Assembly (NCBI RefSeq): GCF_007874125.1
Contig: NZ_CP040128.1
Span: 4,526,001-4,590,000, forward strand
Source: Noviherbaspirillum sp. UKPF54
GTDB taxonomy: Bacteria; Pseudomonadota; Gammaproteobacteria; Burkholderiales; Burkholderiaceae_D
DNA: 64,000 nucleotides
Direction of reading: 5' to 3'
The notes under the pieces are model-generated. The model saw only the letters and a list, made by a program, of their open reading frames with translations. It made no database searches and was not told where the DNA came from. Shown here piece by piece: positions 32,960 to 42,835 of this stretch. Position 1 is the stretch's first letter; each line of letters opens with the position of its first letter. The translations under genes were made by a program, and so were the position numbers.

Positions 32960-33733
32960 ATGAGCGACGAACAACAAACCACGGGTGAGGGCGACACCTT
33001 CATCTCGCATCTGGTGGAGCTGCGCAATCGCATCATGAAGGCGTCGATTGCGGTCATCGTGGTGTTCCTGGGCATGATGCCGTGGGCCGGCAAGATCTAC
33101 GACTTTCTGGCGCAGCCGATGATGGCGGCGCTCCCCGCCGGCAGCAAGATGATCGCCACCGGCGTGATCACGCCATTCCTCATCCCGGTGAAGGTGACGC
33201 TGCTCGTGGCCTTCCTGATCGCGCTGCCGATCGTGCTGTACCAGGCCTGGGCCTTCATTGCGCCCGGTTTGTACGAGCATGAAAAGAAGCTGGTGGCGCC
33301 GCTGGTGGTGTCGTCGTCCATCCTGTTCATTACCGGCGTGGCATTTTGCTACTTCTTCGTGTTTGGCGTGATTTTCAAGTTCATCAACGAATTCGCGCCG
33401 AAGTCGATCGCCGTTGCGCCGGACATTGAAAGCTATTTCGGCTTCGTGATGACCTTGTTCATCGCGTTCGGCATCACCTTCGAAGTGCCGATCGTGGTCA
33501 TCGTGCTGGTACGGCTGGGCCTGGTCACAGTGGAAAAGCTCAGGGCGATCCGGCCTTATGTGATCGTCGGCGCGTTTGTGGTTGCGGCGATCGTCACGCC
33601 GCCCGATATCATGAGTCAGCTGCTGCTGGCCGTGCCGATTTGCCTGTTGTACGAAGCCGGGCTGCTGGTGGCGCCCATGTTCGTGCGCGCGACGCAGGCA
33701 CCTGACGAAGCCGCGTCGGAGGAAACAACCTGA
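32960..33733 (+). CDS. tatC: Sec-independent protein translocase subunit TatC
   Basis: TatC is the six-helix receptor core of the Tat system. The 257 residues start with the conserved FISHLVELRNRIMKA and contain LPIVLYQAWAFIAPGLYEHEKK and FGITFEVPIVVIVLVRLGLV (in part). The nearby Rieske protein PetA (37.5 kb) is a likely substrate. It converges on the DUF2461 gene with a 12-base gap. Confidence 0.96.
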   Translation: MSDEQQTTGEGDTFISHLVELRNRIMKASIAVIVVFLGMMPWAGKIYDFLAQPMMAALPAGSKMIATGVITPFLIPVKVTLLVAFLIALPIVLYQAWAFIAPGLYEHEKKLVAPLVVSSSILFITGVAFCYFFVFGVIFKFINEFAPKSIAVAPDIESYFGFVMTLFIAFGITFEVPIVVIVLVRLGLVTVEKLRAIRPYVIVGAFVVAAIVTPPDIMSQLLLAVPICLLYEAGLLVAPMFVRATQAPDEAASEETT

Positions 33734-33745
33734 GCGCGTTGGTTG

Positions 33746-34417
33746 TTATTTTGCCTGCCGTAACCAGGCGATCAGCGGATACGCGTTTCTGAATTCGGCC
33801 GCCAGTTCCTTACCGACGTCGGCAGGAATCTTTTTCTTCAGGCTTGTCTCCTTCCACACGATGAAGCTCTTGTGCTTGATGTACTCGATGTGCGGAGCGT
33901 CGGGAGAAAAGCCCTTGGGCGGGCGGCTGAGCTTGCCTTCGTCCTGCAAGTCGCCGAAAGCATCTTTCAGTTTCTTGTTCTTCAAGACCTTGCCGAAGCC
34001 GGCAGCATCCTCAATCACATGCTGGCGAATCGTGCGCAAGCGATCCGGAGGCGGCATGTATTCGCCACCGGCCGCCAGCAAAGTTCCGCTCGCATCGATG
34101 TGGAAGTAATAGGCGGGGCCGCCGCCCTGGCTTGGCTTCTTCAAGCCGCTTGCCGTGATGGAGGCGGAAAATGCAGTCTTGTACGGGCTCTTGTCATGCG
34201 AGAAGCGAATATCGCGATTGATGCGAAACAGCGCTTTTTTCGGATTGCAACCGGCGACTTCGGGATCGAACTTGCTGATTTCCGCGATTAGTTTTCCCAC
34301 TAGTTCGAGAAATTCTGCGCGCAGGATGTCATAGCGCGGTTTGTTCATCACGAACCAGGCGCGGTTGTTGTTCTCCGACAGCTCGCCGAGGAACTGGATC
34401 AGGTCACGAATATGCAT
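33746..34417 (-). CDS. DUF2461 family protein
   Basis: This 223-residue cytoplasmic protein of unknown role matches DUF2461 (TIGR02453-type). It has FLGELSENNNRAWFVMNKPRYD near the start, KKALFRINRDIRFSHDKSPYKT in the middle, and GGPAYYFHIDASGTLLAAGGEY and FVVWK-like (FIVWKETSL) later (motifs in part). ATG 34417 is chosen because the family starts at about MHIRDLIQFL. It lies 16 bases downstream of the DegS/DegQ-like protease gene on the same strand and is probably co-transcribed. Confidence 0.85.
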   Translation of the reverse strand: MHIRDLIQFLGELSENNNRAWFVMNKPRYDILRAEFLELVGKLIAEISKFDPEVAGCNPKKALFRINRDIRFSHDKSPYKTAFSASITASGLKKPSQGGGPAYYFHIDASGTLLAAGGEYMPPPDRLRTIRQHVIEDAAGFGKVLKNKKLKDAFGDLQDEGKLSRPPKGFSPDAPHIEYIKHKSFIVWKETSLKKKIPADVGKELAAEFRNAYPLIAWLRQAK

Positions 34418-34433
34418 GGTGGGCCCGTTGGTT

Positions 34434-35615
<1,182 letters not shown>

Positions 35616-35628
35616 AAAAGGTGTAAAA

Positions 35629-36396
35629 ATGAATCGAAGTTCAGTAGATAGGGATGATTTTGCAAAATATCTAGAGCAGGCGCTCGATATTAACCGCTTT
35701 CGCGATTATTGCCCAAACGGCATGCAGGTCGAAGGCAGGGTCGGGATTGAAACTATTGTAACGGGAGTCACAGCCAGCTTGGCGCTGATCGAAGCCGCCA
35801 TTGAGGTAAATGCAGATGCGATTCTCGTTCACCACGGCTACTTCTGGCGCGGGGAGGATGCGAGGATTGTCGGGCCGAAGCAAAAGCGCCTGAAGTTGCT
35901 TTTAACACGAGATATCAACCTCTTTGCCTACCATTTGCCGCTCGATATGCATCCGGAGTTGGGGAATAACGCGCAACTGGGGCGGCAGCTCGGGCTCGAG
36001 CCTCGCGGGCGGTTTGGCGAGGATGGCTTGGGATGGCTCGGTATGCCGAAAGATCCTGAGGTGAAGACGGTCGGGGACCTGGTGCGCGTCGTGGAGCGGG
36101 AGGTCGGGCGCGTTCCTCTTCTCATTGGCGACAGGGAGCGGCCACTGGGCTCGGTGGGGTGGTGCACCGGCGCGGCCCAGAATCTGCTGGGCGATGCAAT
36201 CGCCGCTGGAGCCACCGTCTACCTCAGCGGCGAGATATCCGAACCGACTGTTCACCTGGCCAGGGAGACTGGCGTCGCTTATCTGGCATGCGGGCATCAC
36301 GCGACCGAGCGTTACGGCATACAGGCTCTTGGACGGCACCTTGCTGAAACGTATGGCTTGGCCCATCATTTCATCGATATCGCCAACCCCGTCTGA
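35629..36396 (+). CDS. Nif3-like dinuclear metal centre protein
   Basis: This 255-residue protein belongs to the NIF3/YbgI family, toroidal hexamers with a two-metal site and an ill-defined role (YbgI has GTP-cyclohydrolase-like features). Metal-binding motifs are [26 protein letters not shown] and [17 protein letters not shown]. An in-frame extension back to 35491 exists but overlaps the protease gene; I take ATG 35629 as the start. Confidence 0.9.
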   Translation: MNRSSVDRDDFAKYLEQALDINRFRDYCPNGMQVEGRVGIETIVTGVTASLALIEAAIEVNADAILVHHGYFWRGEDARIVGPKQKRLKLLLTRDINLFAYHLPLDMHPELGNNAQLGRQLGLEPRGRFGEDGLGWLGMPKDPEVKTVGDLVRVVEREVGRVPLLIGDRERPLGSVGWCTGAAQNLLGDAIAAGATVYLSGEISEPTVHLARETGVAYLACGHHATERYGIQALGRHLAETYGLAHHFIDIANPV

Positions 36397-36425
36397 CGAA
36401 ATGCACTAAAAGCGGACGTTATCCC

Positions 36426-36431
36426 TATACT
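36426..36431 (+). promoter_or_regulatory. Candidate -10 element of the LuxR-type regulator
   Basis: TATACT lies 41 bases upstream of the chosen start of the response-regulator gene, in the short gap after the Nif3-like gene. No convincing -35 is present. Confidence 0.35.
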
Positions 36432-36471
36432 ATGATTGGGAAATTATTATTGCAGGCGAGGAATGGAAATA

Positions 36472-37176
36472 ATGTTGGCTGAATCATCGCGCAAGCAGGT
36501 CGGCGTCTTGATCGTTGAAGACGATGCGGTGACCCGCAAGTCCCTGTGTCTGGCAATTGAGGCGGATCCTGCGCTGCGGCTGCTCGCCGCCTTCGACAGC
36601 GTCCAGTCGACGCTGGCTTGGCTGGAAGACGAGACGGCCGACGTGCTGCTGACGGATCTCGGACTGCCTGACGGATCGGGCATCGAGATCATTCATGCAT
36701 GTGTCAAGCATCATCCGCAAACCGACATCATGGTGGTCACGATGTCGAGTGACGAAGCCAATGTCTTGGCCTGTATCGAGGCGGGGGCGTCCGGCTATGT
36801 GCTCAAGGATGCGGGGCGGGTGGATATTGCGCGCGCGGTGCTGGACCTGCGCGACGGCGGCGCCCCCATGAGTCCCGCGATTGCCCGCATGGTGCTGGCC
36901 AAGGTGCGTGACGGGAAAAAAGAACCTTTCGCGACAAGCGGGCAGGACAGCGTCGCCACCACTCTGACCAAGCGCGAGGCGGCGATTCTCGACTTGATCG
37001 CGCAGGGCGACAGCTATGGCGAGGTTGCCAAAATGCTTTCCGTATCCGTCGGTACGGTGCAAACCCATATTAAGAACATTTACGGCAAGCTGTCCGTGCA
37101 CTCGCGCGGGGAAGCGGTATTTGAAGCGCATCGGCGCGGCCTGCTTCAGTTGGGGCGGCCGAGGGCTCGCCATTAA
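36472..37176 (+). CDS. NarL/LuxR-family response regulator, orphan
   Basis: Of 234 residues, about 10-125 form a receiver domain (VGVLIVEDDAVTRKSL, phosphoacceptor Asp in VLLTDLGLPDGSG, and Lys in GYVLKDAG). The C-terminal 65 residues are a LuxR-type helix-turn-helix (LTKREAAILDLIAQGDSYGE, VGTVQTHIKNIYGKL). It probably activates or represses transcription after phosphorylation, but no histidine kinase is adjacent. GAGGA at 36458-36462 is well spaced for ATG 36472; ATG 36463 is a close alternative. It lies upstream of petABC but is separated from it by 300 bases. Confidence 0.88.
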   Translation: MLAESSRKQVGVLIVEDDAVTRKSLCLAIEADPALRLLAAFDSVQSTLAWLEDETADVLLTDLGLPDGSGIEIIHACVKHHPQTDIMVVTMSSDEANVLACIEAGASGYVLKDAGRVDIARAVLDLRDGGAPMSPAIARMVLAKVRDGKKEPFATSGQDSVATTLTKREAAILDLIAQGDSYGEVAKMLSVSVGTVQTHIKNIYGKLSVHSRGEAVFEAHRRGLLQLGRPRARH

Positions 37177-37282
37177 CGCCTCTAGGACGGCGCGCCGCCT
37201 GCTTCTTCTGTGGGGATGACTGCCGTCGCTGAAGGCTGCGACCGGTTGATAAAACCGCCATCCACCCCCTCATTCATCACGC

Positions 37283-37307
37283 ATTGCCATATTGCAGAAA
37301 TGGCAAT
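37283..37307. promoter_or_regulatory. Perfect inverted repeat, possible operator upstream of petABC
   Basis: ATTGCCAT (37283-37290) and ATGGCAAT (37300-37307) form a perfect 8-bp dyad around 9 bases, 84 bases before the -35 element of petABC. It could be a regulator-binding site or a small hairpin. Confidence 0.35.
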
Positions 37308-37390
37308 TTATTGCTGCTGACGCCGCGCTACGCGCGGTTATGCGTACTCCAAAAAGTTCCCGGAATTTGTGCAAGGCGTCAGGTATACGC

Positions 37391-37419
37391 TTTAAATCAA
37401 ATGCGCCCCACGCTATAAT
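37391..37419 (+). promoter_or_regulatory. Sigma-70-type promoter of petABC
   Basis: A perfect -10 TATAAT (37414-37419) has a 17-base spacing from TTTAAA (37391-37396), which matches four of six -35 positions. It lies 57 bases before the petA start. Confidence 0.55.
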
Positions 37420-37476
37420 CGAATGTTGCTGGTGGTTTCGACATATTCCGAATTTTGTTGACTGATTGGGGTTGGT

Positions 37477-38085
37477 ATGAGTAACGAAAAGCAGGTCGAT
37501 TCCGGTCGACGCGGCTTGCTCGCCGCTACATGCGCGGTGGGCGGTGTGGCCGGATTGGCTACGGCGGGGGCCTTTGTGTCCACCTTCCAGCCGTCCGAGC
37601 GCGCGAAGGCTGCAGGCGCGCCGGTAGAAGTGGATATCGCCGGCATGGCGCCGGGAGAAATGAAAACGGTGGAATGGCGCGGCAAGCCCGTGTGGATCCT
37701 GAAACGCTCCCCGGAAATGGTCGAGTCGCTCAAGAAGACCGATGCCCAGGTTGCCGATCCGAAGTCCGAGCGCAACAAGGATGACCTGACGCCGGAATAC
37801 GCACGTAACGAATACCGTTCCATCAAGCCGGAAATCCTGGTTGCGGTCGGTATCTGTTCCCACCTCGGTTGCTCGCCGAGTTCCAAGTTCCAGCCGGGCG
37901 CGCAGCCTTCGCTGCCGGACGATTGGCAAGGCGGCTTCCTGTGCCCGTGCCATGGTTCGACTTTTGACCTGGCCGGCCGCGTGTTCAAGAACAAACCAGC
38001 CCCGGACAACCTGCAAGTGCCGCGTCATATGTACCTCAGCGAAACCAAGCTGGTCATCGGTAAAGACGAGAAAGGCGAGGCATAA
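37477..38085 (+). CDS. petA: Ubiquinol-cytochrome c reductase, Rieske iron-sulfur subunit
   Basis: PetA carries the 2Fe-2S cluster of the cytochrome bc1 complex. The 202 residues begin with a twin-arginine-like signal-anchor (SGRRGLLAATCAVGGVAG), which implies export by the Tat system encoded at 32-34 kb. The cluster motifs are C127-S-H129-L-G-C132 and C156-P-C158-H159-GS. They supply two Cys and two His ligands plus the disulfide pair C132/C158. It is 5 bases before petB. Confidence 0.97.
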   Translation: MSNEKQVDSGRRGLLAATCAVGGVAGLATAGAFVSTFQPSERAKAAGAPVEVDIAGMAPGEMKTVEWRGKPVWILKRSPEMVESLKKTDAQVADPKSERNKDDLTPEYARNEYRSIKPEILVAVGICSHLGCSPSSKFQPGAQPSLPDDWQGGFLCPCHGSTFDLAGRVFKNKPAPDNLQVPRHMYLSETKLVIGKDEKGEA

Positions 38086-38090
38086 CCATT

Positions 38091-39494
38091 ATGGCATTCC
38101 AAGAGAAACAGCTTCCTGCTGACGCGCCGTTCTCCGCCAAGGCGCTGAACTGGATCGATGCACGCTTCCCGCTGTCCGCGACCTGGAAAGCGCACGTATC
38201 CGAATACTACGCGCCGAAGAACTTCAACTACTGGTACGCATTCGGTTCGCTCGCACTGCTGGTGCTGGTGATCCAGATCGTCACCGGTATCTTCCTCGTG
38301 ATGCATTACAAGCCGGAAGCGAGCCTCGCGTTCAATTCGGTTGAGTACATCATGCGCGATGTGCCGTGGGGCTGGTTGGTGCGCTACATGCATTCCACCG
38401 GCGCTTCCGCATTCTTCATCGTAGTCTACCTGCACATGCTGCGCGGCCTGCTGTACGGCTCCTATCGCAAACCGCGTGAGCTGGTATGGCTGTTCGGCGT
38501 GGCGATTTTCCTGTGCCTGATGGGTGAAGCCTTCATGGGCTACCTGCTCCCGTGGGGCCAGATGTCGTACTGGGGTGCGCAGGTGATCGTGAACCTGTTC
38601 GGCGCGATCCCGTTCATCGGCCCGGATCTGTCGCTGTGGATTCGTGGTGACTACGTGGTGTCCGACGCGACGTTGAACCGCTTCTTCTCGTTCCACGTGA
38701 TCGCCATTCCGCTGGTGCTGATCGGTCTCGTGGTCGCGCATATCGTAGCGCTGCACGAAACCGGTTCCAATAACCCGGACGGCATCGAGATCAAGGCGAA
38801 GACCGATGCTAACGGCCATCCGCTCGACGGTATCCCGTTCCACCCGTATTACACGGTACACGACGTGTTTTGCGCCGCGGTGTTCCTGATCGTGTTTGCT
38901 GCGATCGTGTTCTTCGCACCGGAAATGGGCGGCTACTTCCTCGAAGCGAACAACTTCATCCCGGCAGACCCGCTGAAGACTCCGCCGCATATCGCCCCGG
39001 TCTGGTATTTCACGCCGTTCTACTCGATCCTGCGTGCAACTACTTCGCAGTTCATGTATGCGCTGGAAATCGGCGTGATCGCCTATCTCGTGTTGCTGTT
39101 GACGAAGTCTAAGCTGAGCGGCAAGGTGAAGCTGGGGGCAACGATTGTCGCGGCCGTGGCACTGGTCGGCATGTTCGTTTTCGACGCCAAGTTCTGGGGC
39201 GTGGTGCTGATGGGCGTTTCCGTAATGATCCTCGGCGGCCTGCCGTGGCTCGATCACTCTCCGGTCAAATCGATTCGCTACCGTCCGAGCTGGCACAAGT
39301 ATGTCTACCTCGTGTTCGGCATCGCGTTCGTGATCCTCGGTTATCTGGGTGTGTTGCCGCCGACTGAAGGGCGTACCTTGGTATCGCAGGTTTGCACCTT
39401 CATCTACTTCGGCTTCTTCCTGCTGATGCCGTGGTGGAGCAAGATGGGCTCCTTCAAGCCAGTGCCTGACCGCGTCAACTTCCATCCGCATTAA
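38091..39494 (+). CDS. petB: Cytochrome b of the bc1 complex
   Basis: Cytochrome b holds the two haems and both quinone sites of complex III. The 467 residues have at least eight hydrophobic segments. Patterns include WYAFGSLALLVLVIQIVTGI, RYMHSTGASAFFIVVYLHMLRG, FMGYLLPWGQMSYWGAQVI and a PEWY-like region PVWYFTPFYSILRA (in part). The long form, with C-terminal extension, is usual in betaproteobacteria. It lies between petA and petC in one operon. Confidence 0.97.
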   Translation: MAFQEKQLPADAPFSAKALNWIDARFPLSATWKAHVSEYYAPKNFNYWYAFGSLALLVLVIQIVTGIFLVMHYKPEASLAFNSVEYIMRDVPWGWLVRYMHSTGASAFFIVVYLHMLRGLLYGSYRKPRELVWLFGVAIFLCLMGEAFMGYLLPWGQMSYWGAQVIVNLFGAIPFIGPDLSLWIRGDYVVSDATLNRFFSFHVIAIPLVLIGLVVAHIVALHETGSNNPDGIEIKAKTDANGHPLDGIPFHPYYTVHDVFCAAVFLIVFAAIVFFAPEMGGYFLEANNFIPADPLKTPPHIAPVWYFTPFYSILRATTSQFMYALEIGVIAYLVLLLTKSKLSGKVKLGATIVAAVALVGMFVFDAKFWGVVLMGVSVMILGGLPWLDHSPVKSIRYRPSWHKYVYLVFGIAFVILGYLGVLPPTEGRTLVSQVCTFIYFGFFLLMPWWSKMGSFKPVPDRVNFHPH

Positions 39495-39517
39495 GCCGCA
39501 AAAGGGATAAGAGAATC

Positions 39518-40282
39518 ATGACATTTCTGAAAAAACTGATTGCGGCCCTGGCGTTGGTGCCGGCGCTGGCGCTGGCGAATGAGGGAGGTTTTTCGCTCGA
39601 CCATGCTCCGGATCGCACGAAGGATCTGGCCGCGTTGCAAAATGGCGCCAAGCTTTTTGTGAATTACTGCTTGAACTGCCATGCTGCGTCCGCAATGCGT
39701 TACAACCGGCTGAAGGATATCGGCCTGACCGAAGATCAGATCAGGAACAACCTGCTCTTCGCTTCGGACAAGGTTGGTGATCTGATGAAGGTCGCGATGC
39801 AGCCCAAGGACGCCAAGGTATGGTTCGGTGCAGCACCGCCCGACCTGTCGGTCATCGCCCGTGCGAAGTCATCCGAAGCAGGAAGCGGCGCGGACTGGCT
39901 GTACACCTACCTGCGCACTTTCTACAAGGATGACTCCCGTCCGACCGGCTGGAACAACCTGGTTTTCCCGAACGTCGGCATGCCGCACGTGCTGTGGGAA
40001 CTGCAGGGTATCAATAGCGCCAAATTCGTCGAGGAAAAAGATCCGCACGAGGCAGGTAAAACCATTCACAAGTTCGAAGGCTTCGAGCAAGTGAAGCCAG
40101 GAAAGATGACCAAGACCGAGTACGACAATGCGGTCGCCGATCTGGTCGCTTACCTGGAATGGATGGGTGAACCTGCGCAAAACACGCGCAAACGCTTGGG
40201 TGTCTGGGTCCTCTTGTACTTGGGTATCTTTGCCGTGCTCGCATGGCGCTTGAACGCTTCCTATTGGAAAGACGTTAAATAA
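39518..40282 (+). CDS. petC: Cytochrome c1
   Basis: Cytochrome c1 passes electrons from the Rieske protein to soluble cytochrome c. The 254-residue precursor has a Sec signal (MTFLKKLIAALALVPALALA). The haem-binding motif is C51-L-N-C54-H55. There is a C-terminal membrane anchor (LGVWVLLYLGIFAVLAWRLN). The axial Met region lies around YLRTFYKDDSRPTGWNN and NVGMPHVLWELQG. It closes petABC; sspA follows 90 bases later. Confidence 0.96.
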   Translation: MTFLKKLIAALALVPALALANEGGFSLDHAPDRTKDLAALQNGAKLFVNYCLNCHAASAMRYNRLKDIGLTEDQIRNNLLFASDKVGDLMKVAMQPKDAKVWFGAAPPDLSVIARAKSSEAGSGADWLYTYLRTFYKDDSRPTGWNNLVFPNVGMPHVLWELQGINSAKFVEEKDPHEAGKTIHKFEGFEQVKPGKMTKTEYDNAVADLVAYLEWMGEPAQNTRKRLGVWVLLYLGIFAVLAWRLNASYWKDVK

Positions 40283-40323
40283 AGTATTGCTCGCAGTTCT
40301 CTTGAACGGCGGGCGTTTGTTTC

Positions 40324-40359
40324 GGGGTGAGCCGTATGACGTCTCACCCCCTTTGTTTC
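40324..40359 (+). terminator. Possible weak terminator between petC and sspA
   Basis: GGGGTGAG (40324-40331) pairs with CTCACCCC (40343-40350), loop 11 bases, followed by CTTTGTTTC. The T-run is broken, so some read-through into sspA is likely. Confidence 0.4.
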
Positions 40360-40372
40360 TAAGGAACTGCAT

Positions 40373-40984
40373 ATGATGGTTCTCTATTCGGGCACGACCT
40401 GCCCATTTTCACAACGTTGCCGCCTGGTCCTGTTTGAAAAGGGCATGGACTTCGAAATTCGCGACGTCGACTTGTTCAACAAGCCGGAAGATATTTCGGT
40501 AATGAATCCGTATGGGCAAGTACCGATCCTGGTCGAGCGCGACCTGATTCTGTATGAATCCAACATCATCAATGAATATATCGACGAGCGTTTCCCGCAT
40601 CCGCAACTGATGCCGGCTGATCCGCTCATGCGTGCCCGCGCACGATTGATGCTCTTTAACTTCGAGAAGGAATTGTTTATCCACGTGCATACGCTGGAAA
40701 ACGATAAATCGAAGGGTTCGGAAAAGCTCCATGAAAAGGCTCGTGCGGAAATTCGTGATCGTCTGACGACGTTGGCCCCCTTGTTCATGAAGAACAAGTA
40801 CATGCTCGGCGACGAATTCTCCATGCTCGACGTGGCAATCGCGCCGCTGCTGTGGCGCCTGGATCACTATGGAATCGAACTATCCAAGACCGCCGCGCCT
40901 CTGATGAAATATGCGGAGCGCATTTTCTCGCGTCCGGCCTACATTGAAGCATTGACGCCGTCCGAAAAGGTTATGCGCCGATAA
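40373..40984 (+). CDS. sspA: Stringent starvation protein A
   Basis: SspA is an RNA-polymerase-associated protein with a glutathione-S-transferase fold that aids stationary-phase and stress gene expression. The 203 residues start MMVLYSGTTCPFSQRCRLVL (thioredoxin-like N-domain) and have the conserved NPYGQVPILVERDLILYESN run (in part). The GST C-domain includes LGDEFSMLDVAIAPLLWRLD. Its place between petABC and sspB is conserved in beta- and gammaproteobacteria. Confidence 0.95.
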   Translation: MMVLYSGTTCPFSQRCRLVLFEKGMDFEIRDVDLFNKPEDISVMNPYGQVPILVERDLILYESNIINEYIDERFPHPQLMPADPLMRARARLMLFNFEKELFIHVHTLENDKSKGSEKLHEKARAEIRDRLTTLAPLFMKNKYMLGDEFSMLDVAIAPLLWRLDHYGIELSKTAAPLMKYAERIFSRPAYIEALTPSEKVMRR

Positions 40985-41066
40985 TCAGCGCCCCTTGTCG
41001 TGCATCTGCGCATTGTAGGAACAATGCGTGGGTGCCGTGACGGCAAATACATTCTGGCCAGAAATT

Positions 41067-41549
41067 ATGTCTGAAATCTCGACCAAGCCCTATTTGCTGC
41101 GCGCTATTTATGAATGGTGCACCGACAATGGATACACTCCGTATCTCGCGGCGATGGTGGATGCCAATACGCGCGTGCCGCGCGAATTCGTGAAGAACGG
41201 AGAGATTGTTCTCAATATCAGCTTTACCGCGACAAGCGGCTTGAAGATGGAGAACGATTTCATTAATTTCCACGCGCGCTTTGGCGGTGTCGCGCGCGAT
41301 ATTTCTATTCCCGTGGAAAATGTTGTCGCCATCTATGCGCGCGAAAATGGACAGGGAATGGCATTCGAAGTCTCGCCGGTGCCTGCCCGCGAAGAAACCG
41401 ACAGCGTGAGCGATGATATGGCAAAGGGGCCAGCGCTTGCGGCGGTTCCCGCAGCCGAGCAGGCTACTACCTCGTCGACAACGGACCCCGATGATAATGG
41501 AGGTCCGTCAAAAAAAGGCGGACGACCGACACTCACCCGGATCAAATAA
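41067..41549 (+). CDS. sspB: ClpXP protease specificity-enhancing factor SspB
   Basis: SspB delivers ssrA-tagged proteins to ClpXP. The 160-residue protein begins MSEISTKPYLLRAIYEWCTD, followed by the substrate-binding domain (VNANTRVPREFV-like VDANTRVPREFV, IVLNISFTATSGL, FGGVARDISIPVENV). A flexible linker leads to the C-terminal GGRPTLTRIK, which matches the ClpX-binding tail of SspB proteins (RPxLxxxK). I chose ATG 41067 over an upstream GTG at 41028. Confidence 0.95.
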   Translation: MSEISTKPYLLRAIYEWCTDNGYTPYLAAMVDANTRVPREFVKNGEIVLNISFTATSGLKMENDFINFHARFGGVARDISIPVENVVAIYARENGQGMAFEVSPVPAREETDSVSDDMAKGPALAAVPAAEQATTSSTTDPDDNGGPSKKGGRPTLTRIK

Positions 41550-41551
41550 AG

Positions 41552-41557
41552 TACAAT
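41552..41557 (+). promoter_or_regulatory. Candidate -10 element of tRNA-Thr
   Basis: TACAAT lies 18 bases before the tRNA 5' end, immediately after the sspB stop; the -35 would fall inside sspB and is not clear. Confidence 0.35.
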
Positions 41558-41575
41558 ACGGGTCGTTCAAGTTTT

Positions 41576-41651
<76 letters not shown>

Positions 41652-41660
41652 ATAAAAAAA

Positions 41661-41686
41661 CCGCGATCTGATGATCGCGGTTTTTT
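41661..41686 (+). terminator. Rho-independent terminator of tRNA-Thr
   Basis: CCGCGATC (41661-41668) / GATCGCGG (41673-41680) with loop TGAT is followed by TTTTTT and preceded by a seven-A run, so it may also act on transcripts coming from the ubiX side. Confidence 0.93.
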
Positions 41687-41733
41687 CTTTCCGGCGCCGA
41701 AAGTGTGACGTATCTGCGGCAACGGCATGCAAG

Positions 41734-42327
41734 TTAGTCCGCAGGCTTCATTCCGCTCCAGCGCGACGCCAGCGTATGCGGGAGATCGAACAAATCCAGC
41801 ACGCGTGCGATGGTATGGTCGACCATCTCTTCAATGGTTTGCGGACGCAGGTAGAAAGCGGGCAGCGGAGGAAAGACAATGCCGCCCATTTCAGTCACTG
41901 CGGTCATGTTGCGCAGGTGCGCCAGGTTCAGCGGCGTTTCGCGCACCATCAGCACGAGCCGTCGCCGCTCCTTGAGAACGACGTCCGCCGAGCGCGCGAT
42001 CAGATTGTCCGACAAGCCGTGCGCGACCGATGCCAGCGTCTTCATCGAGCATGGCGCGATCACCATCCCCGCCGACTGAAACGAGCCGCTCGCAACCGAG
42101 GCGCCGACATCGCGCACATTGTGCACCACATCGGCGAGCGCTTCGATTTCCTTGCGGCTCATTTCCAATTCCTGATGCAGGTTGAGCACGCCGGCATCGG
42201 ACACCATCAGATGCGTTTCCACCTCGCTCAGCTCGCGTAATACCTGCAACAGCCGTACGCCGTATACCGAGCCGGTGGCGCCGGTAATGGCAACGATCAG
42301 CCGCTTCGACGCTGGCATAGGTGGCAC
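41734..42327 (-). CDS. ubiX: Flavin prenyltransferase UbiX
   Basis: UbiX makes the prenylated FMN cofactor that UbiD needs for decarboxylation in ubiquinone synthesis. The 197 residues have the family runs LIVAITGATGSVYGVRLLQV, GSFQSAGMVIAPCSMKTLAS, the basic DVVLKERRRLVLMVRETPLN, and GGIVFPPLPAFYLRP. It is the last gene of the minus-strand group beginning with hemA and lies 26 bases after grxD. Confidence 0.95.
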   Translation of the reverse strand: MPPMPASKRLIVAITGATGSVYGVRLLQVLRELSEVETHLMVSDAGVLNLHQELEMSRKEIEALADVVHNVRDVGASVASGSFQSAGMVIAPCSMKTLASVAHGLSDNLIARSADVVLKERRRLVLMVRETPLNLAHLRNMTAVTEMGGIVFPPLPAFYLRPQTIEEMVDHTIARVLDLFDLPHTLASRWSGMKPAD

Positions 42328-42353
42328 GAGCGTGGTTGCGAAATCGTGTTTGC

Positions 42354-42665
42354 TCAGGCCTTGAGCAGGTTTTGCAGTTCGCCGGATTCGAACATCTCGC
42401 TCATGATGTCGGCGCCGCCGATGAATTCACCCTTCACGTACAGCTGCGGAATGGTCGGCCAGTTGGAAAATTCCTTGATCCCCTGGCGCACTTCCGCGTC
42501 TTCCAGCACATTGACCGTGATGATGTTCTGCACGCCGCAGGCATTCAGAATCTGCACTGCACGACCGGAAAAGCCGCATTGCGGAAACTGGGCCGTGCCC
42601 TTCATGAACAGCACGACCGGGTGCTGGGTTACGGTTTCCTTGATCCAATTTTGTACGTCGCTCAT
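42354..42665 (-). CDS. grxD: Monothiol glutaredoxin, Grx4 type
   Basis: GrxD binds 2Fe-2S clusters with glutathione and hands them on, often together with BolA proteins such as IbaG (22.7 kb). The 103 residues carry the CGFS active site (Cys30) in [15 protein letters not shown], with [19 protein letters not shown] typical of the class. A 170-base gap with a hairpin separates it from tex upstream. Confidence 0.95.
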   Translation of the reverse strand: MSDVQNWIKETVTQHPVVLFMKGTAQFPQCGFSGRAVQILNACGVQNIITVNVLEDAEVRQGIKEFSNWPTIPQLYVKGEFIGGADIMSEMFESGELQNLLKA

Positions 42666-42776
42666 GGCGTTACCTCTAAAAGTTCAGAACGCGTCCATTA
42701 TATGGAAAAGCGGGCAGGGGTGCCCGACTCAGTTGCCAAATAATGCGGCAGGATGGGTGTCGGAGGGGAAAACGGC

Positions 42777-42812
42777 GAGGGGGAGCGCGCAGTCGCCCGC
42801 GCACTCCCCCTC
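42777..42812 (-). terminator. Long hairpin after tex, probable terminator
   Basis: GAGGGGGAG (42777-42785) pairs with CTCCCCCTC (42804-42812). After one mismatch, GCGC (42787-42790) pairs with GCGC (42799-42802). On the minus strand it is followed by GCCGTTTTCCCC, a short T-run. Confidence 0.45.
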
Positions 42813-42835
42813 GGGGGCGAGATCAGGCGGCCGGA

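Larger units (their letters stand above)
37177..37476. other. 300-base intergenic region upstream of petABC
   Basis: It contains no likely gene. Seen here are a 5-bp hairpin CGGTT/AACCG (37243-37257), the 8-bp inverted repeat at 37283-37307, a GC-rich CCGCGC/GCGCGG hairpin (37323-37337) and a promoter at 37391-37419. Confidence 0.5.
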
